Of a stretch of DNA of 64,000 nt, positions 56,347-64,000 are shown piece by piece (the first letter of the stretch is position 1; each line of letters starts with the position of its first letter). The notes beneath the pieces were generated by a model that was not told where the DNA came from, searched no databases, and saw only the letters and a program-made list of their open reading frames with translations. The stretch is from Desulfovibrio sp. JY (GTDB taxonomy: Bacteria > Desulfobacterota > Desulfovibrionia > Desulfovibrionales > Desulfovibrionaceae): positions 2,914,001 to 2,978,000 of the forward strand of contig CP082962.1 in the NCBI GenBank assembly GCA_021730285.1, written 5' to 3'. The position numbers and the translations under genes are program-made.

Positions 56347-57792
56347 CTAGCCGGCCAGGGCCGCGTCCAGGACCCGGGCCACGAGTTTGAGTTCATCGTC
56401 GGCCAGGGTGCGCGGGTCCAGGAGAAAGGCGTCGCCCTCGATGCGCCCGACCAGCGGCGGGTCGGTGACGAGCAGCCGTTCCCGCAGGGCGTCCGGCGAC
56501 GGCGCGCCGGCAAGGGGCGTCAGGGAGACCAGCGTGGTCGGCAGGTCGTGTTCCGGAAAGGCGCCGCCGCCGACCCGAGAAGCGCCGGGCAGGGCTTTGA
56601 CGGCATAGCGTCCGGCCAGGGATTTTTTCAGGATCGCGGCCAGCCGCCGGGCTTTTTTGGCCAGCGCTTCCGGCGCGGCGGTGATCATGGCCAGGGTCGG
56701 GATTTCCTTTCTGGCGGTTGCCGGGTCGAGGTAGAGGCGCAGCGTGGCCTCGAGGGCGGCCAGCGTCATCTTGTCGATGCGCACGGCCCGGTTGAGCGGA
56801 TTTTTGCGGATCGCCTCGATGTATTGGGCCTTGCCCACGAGGATGCCGGCCTGGGGGCCGCCGAGGACCTTGTCCCCGGAAAAGGTCACGATGTCCGCGC
56901 CCGAGGCCACGGCCTGCTGCACCGTCGGTTCGCCGGGCAGGCCGATGCCGGCGAAATCGGTCAGGTTGCCGCTGCCGAGGTCCTCCATCACGGGCAGGTC
57001 ATGGGCGCGGCCGATGGCCACCAGTTCCGGCAGCGAGACTTCCTTGGTGAAGCCGATGATGCGGTAGTTGGAGGCGTGGACCTTGAGCAGAAGCGCCGTG
57101 TCCTCGGTGATGGCGTTTTCGTAGTCCCGGGGATGGGTGCGGTTGGTGGCCCCGACCTCGCGCAGGATGGCCCCGGATTTGGCCATGACCTCGGGGATGC
57201 GAAACGAGCCGCCGATTTCGACCAGCTGGCCGCGCGAGACGATGGCCTCGCGGCCCTTGGCCAGGGTTTCCAGGGCGATGAGCACGGCGGCGGCGTTGTT
57301 GTTGACCACGAGCGCCGCTTCGGCCCCGGTGAGCTTTTGCAGGATCGCCACCACGTGGCTGTAGCGGCTGCCGCGTTCGCCGGCGGCGAGGTCGAATTCC
57401 AGGTTGGAGTAGCGCCGACAGGCGGCGGCCGCGGCGTCGATGGCGGCGTCGGCCAGAAGCGACCGGCCGAGGTTGGTGTGCACCACCACGCCCGTGGCGT
57501 TGACCACGCGCCGGAAATGGGGCCGGCAGGCAGCCACGGCGAACCGGGCGCATTGACCCGAAAGCGCCTCGGGGGCGAGCTGGGCCGGATCGGTGATGCG
57601 GCCGGCCTTGATGTCGGCGCGCAGCCCGTCGAGGAAATCCGTGACCGCGTCATGCACGAGCGGGCGCGGCGCGGCGGCGAGATCGGGCAGGGCGGCCAGA
57701 TCGGCCAGGACCGCGTCCACGGCGGGCAGCAGGCGAAAGAGGTTTTGCACGGGCGCTTCCGGGAAGTTCGGGTTGGCGGCGCGCGCAGCCAA
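56347..57792 (-). CDS. selA: L-seryl-tRNA(Sec) selenium transferase SelA
   Basis: 481 residues. PLP enzyme converting Ser-tRNA(Sec) to Sec-tRNA(Sec) with selenophosphate. 'VVNATGVVVHTNLGRSLL', 'YSNLEFDLAAGERGSRYSHV', 'VVNNNAAAVLIALETLAKGREAIVSRGQLVEIGGSFRIPEVM' and the PLP-Lys motif 'TFSGDKVLGGPQAG' (Lys near residue 306) are diagnostic. ATG at 57792; codon use normal. With SelB it shows that the organism makes selenoproteins, as is common for formate dehydrogenases and hydrogenases in this group. Confidence 0.97.
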   Translation of the reverse strand: MAARAANPNFPEAPVQNLFRLLPAVDAVLADLAALPDLAAAPRPLVHDAVTDFLDGLRADIKAGRITDPAQLAPEALSGQCARFAVAACRPHFRRVVNATGVVVHTNLGRSLLADAAIDAAAAACRRYSNLEFDLAAGERGSRYSHVVAILQKLTGAEAALVVNNNAAAVLIALETLAKGREAIVSRGQLVEIGGSFRIPEVMAKSGAILREVGATNRTHPRDYENAITEDTALLLKVHASNYRIIGFTKEVSLPELVAIGRAHDLPVMEDLGSGNLTDFAGIGLPGEPTVQQAVASGADIVTFSGDKVLGGPQAGILVGKAQYIEAIRKNPLNRAVRIDKMTLAALEATLRLYLDPATARKEIPTLAMITAAPEALAKKARRLAAILKKSLAGRYAVKALPGASRVGGGAFPEHDLPTTLVSLTPLAGAPSPDALRERLLVTDPPLVGRIEGDAFLLDPRTLADDELKLVARVLDAALAG

Positions 57793-57872
57793 CCGGCAAC
57801 GTCATAAGGATATTGCCGCAGGCGCGTCGCAGCCGCGTGGAAGCATCAGCCTAGCCGCAAACCCGGGCAAGA

Positions 57873-59165
57873 TCAATTTTGCGGCGCGGCGAAGAGCGCT
57901 GCCAGCAGGTACATGGAGCCGCACACCAGCACCGTCCCTTCCAGGCGGCGCACGGCATCGAGGGCGGCGGCCGGATCGGCCACGGCCCTGGCCCGATCGC
58001 CCAGGGCGGCCACGACTTCCGCCGCAGGCCGCGCCCGGGACACGTCCAGCAGCTCGGGCACGTAGATGGGACCGGCGGTCAGTCTGGCGGCCAGGGGCGC
58101 GATGGCGGCAAGGTCCTTGTCGCCAAGGCAGGTGAAGATCAATCCCGCGGGGGCGATGCGCAGGGACGCGAGCGCCTCGGTCAGGGCGGCCAGCGCCGGC
58201 GGGTTGTGGGCGCAGTCCAAAAGCAGCCCCGGGGCCATGTCCGGGAGCTTGAGCAGATGGAGCCGGCCGGGGAGAAACGTTTCAGTCAGCGCCCGGGACA
58301 AGGCATCGGGGTCCGGCGCGATGCCGAGCAGGTCGGCGCACAGGGAGAATCCGGCCAGGGCCAGGGTGGCGTTGTCGGACTGGTGCGGTCCGGCCAGGCG
58401 CAGCCGGGCGGTGGGGATCTCCAGGCGCGGCCGTCTTTTGAGCACGGCATGACGGCTTGCGGCGTCGTGGTGGGCCAGTTCGCCGGCAAGGTAGAGCCGC
58501 GTGCCCCGCGTCGTGGCCTCTTCCCGAAGAATACGCATGACTTCCGTGGATTGCGGGCCGGTTATGGCGACGCCGCCCGGGACCATGGCCCCGGCCTTGT
58601 CCCGGGTGATGTCGGCCAGGGTCGGGCCGATGACCGCCGCATGGTCCATGCCGATGGGCGTGAAAAGCACTACATCGCGGCCAAGGACGGTGGTGGCGTC
58701 GCCCGCGCCGCCGAGTCCGGCCTCGTACACGGCGGCTTCCGCGCCCTGGTCGGTGAAAATCCGGGCGGCCATGGCGGTCAGCAGCTCGAAATAGGTGAGC
58801 CGGCCTTTTTCGCCGCCGCCGCGCGTGGCGCCAAGAACCGCGTTTGCCGCCGCCACCCAGTCGGCCGGGTCGAGCATGCGCCCGTTCATGAGGATGCGCT
58901 CGCGCACGTCCACGAAATGGGGCGACAGGTACAGCCCCGTGGGCAGGCCGTGGGCGGCCAGCATGGCAGCCAGAAAGGCGGCCGTCGAACCCTTGCCGTT
59001 GGTGCCGACGACCTGCACGGCCAGATGGGGCAGGGTGGTCAGCCGCATGCCGGCCAGGGCCGCCTGCATCCGGTCCGGCGTAAGCTCCATGTGGAAAAGC
59101 CCGAGACTGTCGAGATAGGCCGCAAACGCGGCAAAATCGGTGAAATCAGATGGTGATGCAGTCAT
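57873..59165 (-). CDS. folC: Bifunctional folylpolyglutamate/dihydrofolate synthase
   Basis: 430 residues. Mur-ligase fold with ATP loop GTNGKGST (54-61), 'FVDVRERILMNGRMLDPADW', 'YEAGLGGAGDATTV' and 'DCAHNPPALAAL' (usual 'DGAHNP'; the Gly is Cys here). Adds glutamate to dihydropteroate and to folates. The start (59165) overlaps the 3' end of the upstream phosphodiesterase-like gene by 20 nt, so the pair is coupled. Confidence 0.93.
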   Translation of the reverse strand: MTASPSDFTDFAAFAAYLDSLGLFHMELTPDRMQAALAGMRLTTLPHLAVQVVGTNGKGSTAAFLAAMLAAHGLPTGLYLSPHFVDVRERILMNGRMLDPADWVAAANAVLGATRGGGEKGRLTYFELLTAMAARIFTDQGAEAAVYEAGLGGAGDATTVLGRDVVLFTPIGMDHAAVIGPTLADITRDKAGAMVPGGVAITGPQSTEVMRILREEATTRGTRLYLAGELAHHDAASRHAVLKRRPRLEIPTARLRLAGPHQSDNATLALAGFSLCADLLGIAPDPDALSRALTETFLPGRLHLLKLPDMAPGLLLDCAHNPPALAALTEALASLRIAPAGLIFTCLGDKDLAAIAPLAARLTAGPIYVPELLDVSRARPAAEVVAALGDRARAVADPAAALDAVRRLEGTVLVCGSMYLLAALFAAPQN

Positions 59166-59928
59166 GTTCGCGCAGCAGATGGTAGGAATGCCCGGCCAGT
59201 TCGCGTTCCAGTTCGTTCTCGATCTGGGCGGCGAAGGGGGCTTTCATATGGTAAATGTGGACTTCGGGGTTGGCGTGCAGCTTGGCCAGTTCGGCGTGCA
59301 ACAGACGCGGGGTGAGGTGCTTGGAGGCGGTGGCCAGGGTCTCCATGTCGCTGGGGAAGGAGGCCTCGGTGATGAGGTGGCGCAGGGGGAAGGGCAGCGC
59401 GTCGCAAAAGCGCCACCAGGCGTCGCAGGGGCCGGTGTCGCCGGTATAGGCCAGATTCTTCGCGCCGCCGTCCTCCCACAACACGTAGCCCGAGGCCGCC
59501 TTGGCGTGGTTGACCGGATGGGTGGCCACGGTCAGCCCGTCGATGACGACCGGTTCGCCCGGCGTCATGGGGGCATAGGTCAAAACCGGTGAATTTTCCG
59601 GGATGACGGTGAAATCCGGCCAGATGGTGTCGTTTAAAAGATGCGCGGCGATGGCGTCGAGCACCTCGGGCAGGCCGTGGATTTGCAGAGGCGGCCGGTT
59701 TTTGCCGGCGAAAAATTCGATGAGGTTGTCGGCCAGAAACAGGATGTCCTTGATGTGGTCCAGGTGGGGATGGCTGACGAATATATGTTCGATGCGGGCC
59801 TGGGCGGCCAGATCGAGGGCGGAGGTGACGGTGCCGGCGTCGAGCAGGACGGTGTCGTTGACCAGAAAGGACGTCAGGTTGTGACCGGGGAGGTCCGAGC
59901 CGGAGCAGCCGAGCACGCGTAGATTCAT
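59146..59928 (-). CDS. MBL-fold phosphodiesterase (class II cyclic-nucleotide PDE / RNase Z-like)
   Basis: 260 residues. ATG 59928 follows AGGAGG. 'MNLRVLGCSGSDLPGHNLTSFLVNDTVLLDAGT' and HPHLDH (His53, His55, Asp57, His58) with 'DILFLADNLIEFF', later 'THPVNHAKAASGYVLW', 'AYTGDTGPCDAWW' and a final 'IYHMKAP' match the PDE class II / RNase Z side of the metallo-beta-lactamase superfamily. Cyclic AMP is a plausible substrate (class II PDEs share the 'SHxHLDHI' start) but tRNA 3' processing cannot be excluded. Close to tRNA-Arg on the other strand. Confidence 0.8.
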   Translation of the reverse strand: MNLRVLGCSGSDLPGHNLTSFLVNDTVLLDAGTVTSALDLAAQARIEHIFVSHPHLDHIKDILFLADNLIEFFAGKNRPPLQIHGLPEVLDAIAAHLLNDTIWPDFTVIPENSPVLTYAPMTPGEPVVIDGLTVATHPVNHAKAASGYVLWEDGGAKNLAYTGDTGPCDAWWRFCDALPFPLRHLITEASFPSDMETLATASKHLTPRLLHAELAKLHANPEVHIYHMKAPFAAQIENELERELAGHSYHLLREHDCITI

Positions 59929-60002
59929 GTCTCCCTCCTGGTTGCGGGGACGGCCGGGGTTAAGCAGTTTGGGCTTGCGGTGGTCTTTCGTCAAGAGCGA
60001 CC

Positions 60003-60032
60003 TTGACCGCGTGCGGGGGCTTTATTAGGTAT
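60003..60032 (+). promoter_or_regulatory. Possible promoter of tRNA-Arg
   Basis: TTGACC (60003-60008) and, at 17-18 nt, TAGGTAT (60026-60032). Only a fair match, but correctly placed before the tRNA at 60041. Confidence 0.45.
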
Positions 60033-60040
60033 GCCTGCAC

Positions 60041-60117
60041 GCGCCCGTAGCTCAGTTGGATAGAGCATCTGCCTTCTAAGCAGACGGCCACAGGTTCGAA
60101 TCCTGTCGGGCGCACCA
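60041..60117 (+). tRNA. tRNA-Arg (TCT)
   Basis: 77 nt with encoded CCA. Acceptor GCGCCCG/CGGGCGC, anticodon loop CTTCTAA (reads AGA). Single tRNA, with terminator 15 nt downstream. Confidence 0.97.
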
Positions 60118-60131
60118 ATATAGCAAATTTC

Positions 60132-60168
60132 AAGGGGTTGGGCAGTTTTTTGCCTGGCCCCTTTTTTT
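60132..60168 (+). terminator. Intrinsic terminator after tRNA-Arg
   Basis: AAGGGGTTGGGCA (60132-60144) pairs with TGCCTGGCCCCTT (60151-60163) using three G-T pairs, followed by seven T (60162-60168). Confidence 0.85.
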
Positions 60169-60214
60169 CGTGTGGCTCACCGGGGCGGATGACTTTTGGG
60201 CGGGCCGACGGGAG

Positions 60215-60410
60215 TGGGCCCGCAACGACCCTGCCTGGTTGTAGATCAGGAAACGCCTCGCGCTCCCTTGGAGCATGGCCACGGACACGGGCAGGTCACG
60301 GAGCCTCATAAACGGCCAGCCGCCGGGTCCGACCCAACCACAAATACTTCTCGACGACGCTCCCGTTCACCTTCTTGGCGATGCGCAGACCGGGCGGGGC
60401 GTGGGCGTAC
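60215..60410 (-). pseudogene. RHS-repeat protein remnant, frameshifted
   Basis: On the minus strand one frame (60405 down to about 60300) reads LRIAKKVNGSVVEKYLWLGR then TRRLAVYEAP and a stop. Another frame (60309 down to 60217) reads 'MRLRDLPVSVAMLQGSARRFLIYNQAGSLRA'. Both fit consecutive parts of the RHS/YD-repeat core (compare 'GRRIAKKVNG..VERYLW.G...LAVYD' and 'PVAM...YYL.YDQVGSLRA'), with a frameshift and a deletion between. It lies between tRNA-Arg and the sulfatase gene, so it is a relic of a larger polymorphic-toxin-type gene. Confidence 0.65.
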
Positions 60411-60465
60411 CCTGCCAGCGTGCCGCCTGGCAGGTCCATGCACCTCGCAAAAAAAAGTTCCCCGC

Positions 60466-60481
60466 CTCGTAATTTTACGAG
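60466..60481. promoter_or_regulatory. Inverted repeat in the sulfatase leader, possible operator
   Basis: CTCGTAATTTTACGAG is a perfect 7-bp inverted repeat with a 2-nt centre in an AT-rich stretch, about 140 nt before the next gene. The surrounding TTGTTG...TATTAA could be a promoter. Tentative. Confidence 0.35.
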
Positions 60482-60621
60482 TTGTTGGCTTTGTGAATTT
60501 TTTATTAATCCACAGCGAACGGGCACGGCTTGCCGGGCCTGGAAACTGTTACTTGCCGTTTTCGCTTTCTGTGCAGACACCAATGCTGCGGGCAATGAAA
60601 GCGAGGAGAAAGGAGGTTCGC

Positions 60622-62148
60622 ATGGCGGACAAGAAAATCAAAAATGTCGTATTTATCATGCTGGATACATTGCAGCACAATTATTTGGGTTGCTATGGAA
60701 ACAAGACTGTCAAAACACCAAACTTCGACAGATTCGCCCGCAACGGTTTTCTTTTCGAAAACGCCTACAGTGAAGGCCTGCCCACGGTGCCCGTGCGCCG
60801 CGCGCTCATGACCGGCCGGTTCACACTGCCGTTTGCCGGCTGGCAGCCGCTGTCCCCCGAGGACACCACGGTCACCGACATTCTCTGGGGCCGCAAGGTC
60901 CAGACCGCCCTGGTCTACGACACGCCGCCCATGCGCCTGCCCAAGTACGGCTATTCCCGGGGGTTCGACTACGTGAAGTTCTGCCCCGGCCATGAGCTCG
61001 ACCACACCACCTACGCCGACGAGCCCCTCGATCCGGGCATGCGCCCCATCGATTACACCTCGCCGACCATGGTCTACAACGAAAAGGGCGAAATGATCGA
61101 TGACGCGAGCCAGGCCCTGCTCGACGAAATCGAGTGCTTTCTCAAGTTCCGCCAGGAGTGGCGCAACGAGGACGACAACTACGTGAGCGTGGTGGCCCGC
61201 GAGGCCGACCGCTGGCTGCGCGACGTCCGCATCAAGACCCGCCCCTTCATGCTCTGGGTCGACTCCTTCGATCCGCACGAGCCTTGGGATCCGCCTTCGG
61301 TCTGGACCAAGGAACCGTGCCCCTACGACCCCGAATGGCAGGGCAACCCGCTCTTGCTCGCTCCCTGGACGCCCGTCGAGGGCCGCATCACCGACGAGGA
61401 GTGCGCGCACGTCCGCGCCCTGTACGCCGAGAACATCGAGCTCGTGGACAAGCAGATCGGCAAGCTCCTCGACTCCATCCGCGATCAGGGTCTGTGGGAC
61501 GAGACCATGATCATCATCACCAGCGACCATGGCCAGCCCATGGGCAAGGGCGAGCACGGCCACGGCATCATGCGCAAGTGCCGGCCCTGGCCGTACGAGG
61601 AACTCGTGCATGTGCCGCTTATGATGCACGTTCCCGGCCTCGAAGGCGGCAAGCGCCTCAAGGGGTTCGTCCAGAACGTGGACATCGCCCCCACGATTTT
61701 AAACGCCCTCGGCCTGTACCAGGATATCAACGACCTGGACAGCGGACATGGCTTCCCGGTCTATGGCTGCATCGACATGCAGGGCAAGGACCTGCTCCCC
61801 ATGATGCGCGGCGAGGTCGACAAGGTCCGCGATTTCGCCATCGCCGGTTACTACGGCATGTCCTGGTCCATCATCACCGAGGACCACACGTTCATCCATT
61901 GGCTGCTCAAGGACGCCAGCCAGCGCGATTACGTCAGCGCCGACAGCCCGGCCAAGGAAATCATGAAGGACGAGGCCATGTGGTCCTGCACCGCCGGGGC
62001 CAAGCAGGAAGTGCCGGACAGCGACGAGCTCTACGACCGCCGCGCCGACCCCTTCCAGCTCAACAACATCATCAACGACAACAAGGACCTGGCCGCCGAT
62101 CTGCTGCAAAAGATCAAGCTCTACATCGGCGAGCTCAAGACGCTTTAA
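60622..62148 (+). CDS. Sulfatase-like alkaline-phosphatase-superfamily hydrolase with Thr nucleophile
   Basis: 508 residues; ATG 60622 follows AAAGGAGG. Metal ligands of the superfamily are present: 'FIMLDTLQHNYLGCYG' (Asp), 'SFDPHEPWDPP' and 'TSDHGQPMGKGEHGHG' (Asp302, His303). The nucleophile motif of sulfatases, C/S-x-P-x-R, reads T55-V-P-V-R59 followed by 'RALMTGR'. The Cys or Ser that becomes formylglycine is thus Thr, which cannot be converted. A phosphatase, phosphodiesterase or phosphotransferase activity (Thr nucleophile, as in LtaS-type enzymes) is more likely. No signal peptide. A thioredoxin and reductase follow closely. Confidence 0.85.
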   Translation: MADKKIKNVVFIMLDTLQHNYLGCYGNKTVKTPNFDRFARNGFLFENAYSEGLPTVPVRRALMTGRFTLPFAGWQPLSPEDTTVTDILWGRKVQTALVYDTPPMRLPKYGYSRGFDYVKFCPGHELDHTTYADEPLDPGMRPIDYTSPTMVYNEKGEMIDDASQALLDEIECFLKFRQEWRNEDDNYVSVVAREADRWLRDVRIKTRPFMLWVDSFDPHEPWDPPSVWTKEPCPYDPEWQGNPLLLAPWTPVEGRITDEECAHVRALYAENIELVDKQIGKLLDSIRDQGLWDETMIIITSDHGQPMGKGEHGHGIMRKCRPWPYEELVHVPLMMHVPGLEGGKRLKGFVQNVDIAPTILNALGLYQDINDLDSGHGFPVYGCIDMQGKDLLPMMRGEVDKVRDFAIAGYYGMSWSIITEDHTFIHWLLKDASQRDYVSADSPAKEIMKDEAMWSCTAGAKQEVPDSDELYDRRADPFQLNNIINDNKDLAADLLQKIKLYIGELKTL

Positions 62149-62197
62149 TACCATGCCGGGCCGTAGGTGACTGCCTGCGGCCCTTCGAGGATATGCC

Positions 62198-62506
62198 ATG
62201 ATACAGGAAATCGCTCAGGACGATTACAAGGAAGCAATCGCGGCCACCCAGGCCGGCGTGCTCATCGTGTTCAAGGAGCTGTGCCCACACTGCAAGAACA
62301 TGGAAAAGGTCATGGAGAAGTTTTCGGCGCTCCTGCCCGGCGTCGCGCTCCTCGGCCTGGACATCCAGAAAAATCCCGACGCGGCGGCCGCCCTCGAGGC
62401 CGAACGCGCGCCCACGCTGTTCGTGATCAAAAACGGCGCCGTGGCCCAGAAAAAGACCGGCCTCATGAACCCCAAGGAACTACTGGCCCTTTACAAGGCC
62501 TGCTAG
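62198..62506 (+). CDS. Thioredoxin-like protein with CPHC active site
   Basis: 102 residues. 'GVLIVFKELCPHCKNMEKVMEKFSAL' places CPHC at 29-32 (DsbA-like dipeptide instead of CGPC), then the cis-Pro 'APTLFVIKNG'. Thioredoxin fold, cytoplasmic. Compared with classical thioredoxins it lacks the Trp before the first Cys, so its potential should be higher. It lies 10 nt ahead of a flavoprotein reductase, forming a dedicated pair; I recall an atypical Trx/TR pair of this kind described in Desulfovibrio vulgaris. Confidence 0.9.
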   Translation: MIQEIAQDDYKEAIAATQAGVLIVFKELCPHCKNMEKVMEKFSALLPGVALLGLDIQKNPDAAAALEAERAPTLFVIKNGAVAQKKTGLMNPKELLALYKAC

Positions 62507-62516
62507 GGGACGCGTC

Positions 62517-63437
62517 ATGAAGCCGGTACACCACTACGACTGCATCATCCTCGGCGGCGGCCCCGCCGGCATGACCGCCGGCATCTACGCCGCCCGGGCC
62601 AAGCTCAAGGCGGTTGTCCTCGAGTCCAACATCACGGGCGGCCTGGTCAATTCCACCTACACCGTCGAGAACTATCCCTCGTATCCGTCCATCCACGGCA
62701 TGGAGCTCATGCAACGCATGCGCGAGCATCTCGATTCCTTCGAAGTGCCGGTGGAGGAGGTCTGCGAAGTCGAGCGCCTGGACCTGACCGGAGTCGTCAA
62801 GGTCGTGGAGACCGACGAGGCCATCTACCAGGCCCGGGCCGTCATCCTGGCCACCGGCCGCAAGCCCGTGCCCCTGGAAACGCCCACGCCCTGCGATCAG
62901 GTGCACCACTGCGCCATCTGCGACGGCGCGCCCTACGCCGGAAAGCGGGTGCTCGTGTGCGGCGGCGGCAACAGCGCCTTCGATGAAAGCCTCTACCTGC
63001 TCTCTCTGGGCGTGGCCCATATCACCCTGATCGAGATCATGCCCCGGTTTTTCGCCGCGGCGGCCACCCAGGAATCCCTTCTGGGGTCCGGCAAGGCCGA
63101 GGGGCATACCGAAACCCGGGTGGTCGACCTCGAGGTCGCGGGCGACCTGCTGGTGGCGGCCATCCTGGAAAACGTCGCCACCGGCAAGACCTGGCGCGAG
63201 GAAGTGGACGGGGTCTTCGTCTTTTTGGGACAGCGCCCGAGCAACGAACTTTTCAAGGATCAGGTGACGCTGACCGAGGCCGGCTATGTGCCGGCCACGT
63301 CGGACATGTCCACGAACCTGCCCGGCGTGTTCGCCGCCGGCGACATCGTGGACAAGCCGTTTCGCCAGATCACCACGGCCGTGGCGGACGGCACCGTCGC
63401 GGCCCTGTCCGTGGAACGGTTCCTGCGCGCGCGCTAG
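62517..63437 (+). CDS. Thioredoxin-reductase-like flavoprotein lacking the NADPH motif
   Basis: 306 residues, low-molecular-weight TrxR type. FAD loop GGGPAG with 'GIYAARAKL', redox CAIC at 132-135 in 'HHCAICDGAPYAG' (usual CATC), second dinucleotide loop 'CGGGNSAFDESLYLLSLG', and C-terminal FAD motif 'GVFAAGDIVDKPFRQITTAVADGTVAA'. Where NADPH-dependent enzymes have 'HRRxxxR' this one has 'IEIMPRFFAAAA', so NADPH should bind poorly; NADH, a flavodoxin/F420-like donor or ferredoxin are alternatives. Partner of the CPHC thioredoxin. Confidence 0.88.
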   Translation: MKPVHHYDCIILGGGPAGMTAGIYAARAKLKAVVLESNITGGLVNSTYTVENYPSYPSIHGMELMQRMREHLDSFEVPVEEVCEVERLDLTGVVKVVETDEAIYQARAVILATGRKPVPLETPTPCDQVHHCAICDGAPYAGKRVLVCGGGNSAFDESLYLLSLGVAHITLIEIMPRFFAAAATQESLLGSGKAEGHTETRVVDLEVAGDLLVAAILENVATGKTWREEVDGVFVFLGQRPSNELFKDQVTLTEAGYVPATSDMSTNLPGVFAAGDIVDKPFRQITTAVADGTVAALSVERFLRAR

Positions 63438-63842
63438 GAACCGGACCGGCGGCCGGCGCGGCGTTCCGGGAGGCTCGGCCAGGCCCGATTCTCCCGCAGG
63501 CTCGGCGGGGAACCGCTCGGGAAGCCCCTTTGGGGCGGCGATACTGCCTTTTCCGCACGCGTTTTTTTAAGGAACGCGGCGCGAGGGCGGCGGGAGATCG
63601 GTCCCACCGCCAATCCCTAACGACGAAACGACGAAGCCCGGCGATTGGTCGGGATTCATCGGACGGCTCCACCTGGGGAACCTGCTGTCGGGGCTTGTGA
63701 AAAAAAGCGCTTCGCCCCGGGTCTCGAGTCGCGCCTTCGCGCCGGCCGGATCGGGAAGGGGGGATGCGCCGGACGATGCGCGACGGTTAGGACGGTTGGG
63801 GAAACGACATTGGCTCAAGCATTGAAAGGAGTGAGAAGCATC
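63438..63842. other. 405-nt region without a recognisable gene
   Basis: Contains a short GCCCCTTTGGGGC hairpin (63524-63536) and T-runs (63561-63568), possibly a weak terminator after the reductase, and a GC-rich stretch of uncertain use. No tRNA, riboswitch or convincing small ORF was found. Confidence 0.5.
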
Positions 63843-64000
63843 ATGGCGGAAAGCACCTTGGAAAAAATGGCGGGCCCGGGCATGGGCGCGTCCTCCCTGC
63901 TGCCTCAGGGAGAAGCGTGCGTCGGCGTGCCGGGAGAGGCGACGTCGACCGGGCGGTTCGTCAACAACTACTTCGACGGCGTTCCTGTCAGCGGCGTCCA
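63843..64000 (+). CDS. Unrecognised gene, 5' part only
   Basis: Open to the end of the window (52 codons plus). ATG 63843 has a good AAGGAG site. The visible residues begin MAESTLEKMAGPGMGASSLL and include a 'TGRFVNNYFDGVPVSGV' stretch; no signal peptide. Family not recognised. Gly/Ser-rich spacing and beta-like patches suggest a larger exported or surface protein, but the fragment is too short to say. Confidence 0.6.
   Translation, partial: MAESTLEKMAGPGMGASSLLPQGEACVGVPGEATSTGRFVNNYFDGVPVSGV

Noticed and set aside
52776-57792. Selenoprotein with in-frame TGA near selA/selB
   Set aside because: All genes in the window read through without internal TGA, and no SECIS-like hairpin follows a TGA in a conserved frame.

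Overview
This 64 kb window is high-GC chromosomal DNA from a sulfate-reducing deltaproteobacterium, most likely Desulfovibrionaceae of the Solidesulfovibrio type (former Desulfovibrio magneticus/carbinolicus/fructosivorans group). The clues are a flgAHIJ-flgN-flgKL-csrA-fliW block with a separate flgM, a periplasmic CbiK cobaltochelatase operon, SelA/SelB, a Cys-free (His-type) THI4 and an atypical CPHC thioredoxin with its own reductase. Assignment is from gene content and protein sequence recognised by eye; no database search was possible.

Layout. 1-9.3 kb: late flagellar genes (P- and L-ring, rod/peptidoglycan factor, chaperone, hook-junction proteins) followed by the CsrA/FliW translational switch and, on the opposite strand, FlgM and a FlgM-associated protein. 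9.4-12.0 kb: NAD kinase overlapping a DUF89-like gene that is interrupted by a frameshift at an A8 run. 12.2-17.9 kb: minus-strand genes der, an acyltransferase, thi4, mtnA and gatB. 18-24 kb: small secreted proteins, a DUF2092 / Gly-Pro-rich pair, gpmA and thiC, plus a gene-free 0.7 kb full of palindromes. 24-29 kb: rpmE-DUF1385-prfA-prmC and a polytopic membrane protein. 29.4-32 kb: an orphan holin-like gene and ftsH.

32.2-46.2 kb is a textbook translation/transcription block: Thr-Tyr-Gly-Thr tRNAs, tuf, rpmG, tRNA-Trp, secE, nusG, rplKAJL, rpoB and rpoC, in the same order as the E. coli thrU-tufB/secE/rpoBC region. A strong promoter lies in front and terminators after rplL and rpoC. 46.3-52.6 kb: a Tat-exported metallo-beta-lactamase-fold protein, then a cobalamin-riboswitch operon (periplasmic CbiK, FecCD/BtuC-type permease, ATPase, binding protein, CbiL) whose genes all overlap. 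52.8-59.9 kb: selB, an M18 aminopeptidase, selA, folC and a phosphodiesterase-like metallohydrolase. 60-64 kb: tRNA-Arg, a decayed RHS fragment, an alkaline-phosphatase-superfamily 'sulfatase' with Thr at the nucleophile position, a CPHC thioredoxin and a flavoprotein reductase without the usual NADPH motif, and the start of an unrecognised gene.

Two families of dispersed palindromic repeats run through the intergenic spaces. One (at least eight sites) sits mostly just 3' of genes and folds into tandem hairpins. The other (three copies) has a conserved core flanked by arms that differ between copies yet still pair. I consider these, the frameshifted DUF89 gene, the periplasmic cobalt operon and the sulfatase/thioredoxin/reductase trio the best leads.
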